Of a stretch of DNA of 6,090 nucleotides, positions 5,152 through 6,090 are shown piece by piece. The translations under genes were made by a program, and so were the position numbers. The notes under the pieces were generated by a model, which made no database searches, had not been told where the DNA came from, and saw only the letters and a list, made by a program, of their open reading frames with translations. Source of the stretch: Candidatus Bipolaricaulota bacterium (GTDB lineage: Bacteria; Bipolaricaulota; Bipolaricaulia; UBA7950; UBA9294). The stretch lies in the NCBI GenBank assembly GCA_020350845.1, contig CP070725.1:216227-222316 (forward strand). The letters run 5' to 3'. How positions within the stretch are numbered: the first letter of the stretch is position 1; each line of letters begins with the position of its first letter.

Positions 5152-6090
5152 CTACCGCAACCCGCCGCCTGCTGCAAGGCGCAGTTCACGGAGAAGAGAG
5201 ACGGAGTTCGCGGCTTCCGCGCAGTTCGCAGGCCAGTGGCGAGCGAACGCGAGAAAGGCGGCGACGTCCATGCGCACGGGAACCTCGAGGAGGTAGCGTG
5301 TGCGCAGCGCTTGGAGGTCCCTTGCCAGTCGGTACGGGGCAAGGGGGTCCGCCGGGTAGAGCCGCGGCGACACCCCGAGAAACTCCACCTCCCCGCGCGG
5401 CGTCAGCAGCTCCCTCCAGGAGCCGAGCGACGCTGTGTCCGGGCTTCGCGTGAACGACGGAAGAGGAATGAGGAAGAAGCGCTCGCTCGCTTCGCCTTCG
5501 GTCGCCCGGCGCACGAGATCCAGTCCGTCGATCGTATTGAACGGCAGCCAGAGCGGGGGGATCCCTGTCGCTAGATTCGTCCGCGGGTTGAAGTGGTTGA
5601 AGCTGTCGATCATCAGCAGGTGGCGGCGAGCCCCGGCGCACGCCGCAAAGGCGTCACGGGCGAGGAGACTGTACGTCGCCGGATGGTCGTAGTGGAGGGG
5701 AAGGGCCGCAGCCCCGACTTCGACTGCAAACCGTTCCGCAGCGGCGGCGAACTGCGGGGGACATCCCCACTCTGACTCCCGGCGCTGCTCAAGCGGCAGA
5801 TCGAGCGGCCATCGCGAGCCGTAGTCGTCGGCGGCGATCGCTCCCAGTCCGCCGACCTGGAGGTAGCGACGCTCACCGAGCACGTACTGCGGCCAGGAGT
5901 AATCACAGTCGATGAGGATCAGCGCGCCCCCCGGTGCGAGGCGCGAAGCGATGAAATCGCGGTAGCAGCCGGGGAGATCGTGGAGCTTGACGCGGACGAA
6001 GTGTACGACTCGTACCAGCGAACGATCGTGTTCCGGATCGACGTGGCACACGAGTTCATAGTCCTGCTCCGGGTTGGCGGCGAGGATCGC
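5152..6090 (-). CDS. Unrecognised protein with methyltransferase-like beginning (5' end outside window)
   Basis: The visible 312 residues run open to the right edge, so the N-terminus is missing; a GTG at 6051 is only an internal candidate. Near the start, LPGCYRDFIASRLAPGG (visible residues 39-55) followed by ALILIDCDYSWPQY (56-69) resembles the 'helix, LxPGG, strand' step late in class I SAM-dependent methyltransferases, the SAM-binding half then lying outside the window. After that come YLQVGGLGAIAADDYGSRWP (76-95) and a second region with RRHLLMIDSFNHFNPRTN (155-172), WLPFNTIDGLDLV (181-193), RFFLIPLPSFTRSP (204-217) and a helical C-terminus rich in Ala, Arg and Leu. I do not recognise this second region. 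No signal peptide or membrane segment is visible. Downstream, 11 nt away, is the tiny lipoprotein ORF; the gene converges on the TIM barrel gene. The frame is clean and coding is very likely; the methyltransferase idea is tentative. Confidence 0.75.
   Translation of the reverse strand, partial: AILAANPEQDYELVCHVDPEHDRSLVRVVHFVRVKLHDLPGCYRDFIASRLAPGGALILIDCDYSWPQYVLGERRYLQVGGLGAIAADDYGSRWPLDLPLEQRRESEWGCPPQFAAAAERFAVEVGAAALPLHYDHPATYSLLARDAFAACAGARRHLLMIDSFNHFNPRTNLATGIPPLWLPFNTIDGLDLVRRATEGEASERFFLIPLPSFTRSPDTASLGSWRELLTPRGEVEFLGVSPRLYPADPLAPYRLARDLQALRTRYLLEVPVRMDVAAFLAFARHWPANCAEAANSVSLLRELRLAAGGGLR

Overview
The window is about 6.1 kb of high-GC bacterial DNA with compact genes, ATG/TTG starts and Shine-Dalgarno sites of the GGAGG type. 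Secreted proteins have signal peptides and there is one likely lipoprotein. The lineage cannot be fixed from the sequence; a Gram-negative-type bacterium from a poorly sampled phylum would fit, but that is a guess.

Left part (1-1356, + strand): the 3' end of an OppB/DppB-type permease gene overlaps a complete OppC/DppC-type permease gene. This is the membrane half of a peptide-type ABC importer. No ATPase gene follows; a perfect 13-bp hairpin closes the unit. Next (1385-3061, - strand) is a secreted M35 (aspzincin, deuterolysin-like) metallopeptidase. It has a signal peptide, a beta-rich N-terminal domain, an HEISH...GTKDHQYG zinc site, the acidic residues known from peptidyl-Lys endopeptidases, and three tandem Cys/Trp-rich C-terminal repeats. 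A secreted protease beside a peptide-type importer suggests, without proving, use of extracellular protein.

Middle (3062-3679): about 620 bp without a convincing gene. It holds the putative protease promoter, a 9-bp hairpin, a perfect 28-bp inverted repeat with a 16-nt loop that looks like a REP/MITE-type element, and a plus-strand terminator-like hairpin with no gene ahead of it.

Right part (3680-6090): a small minus-strand protein of 120 aa (possibly DUF6504-like) and a plus-strand sugar phosphate isomerase/epimerase-type TIM barrel protein diverge from a 137-bp control region. That region carries a candidate promoter for each gene and an 8+8 dyad over the minus-strand -10 box. Converging on the TIM barrel gene are an incomplete minus-strand gene, whose visible start looks like the end of a methyltransferase fold, and 11 nt behind it an unlisted 30-aa lipoprotein-like ORF.
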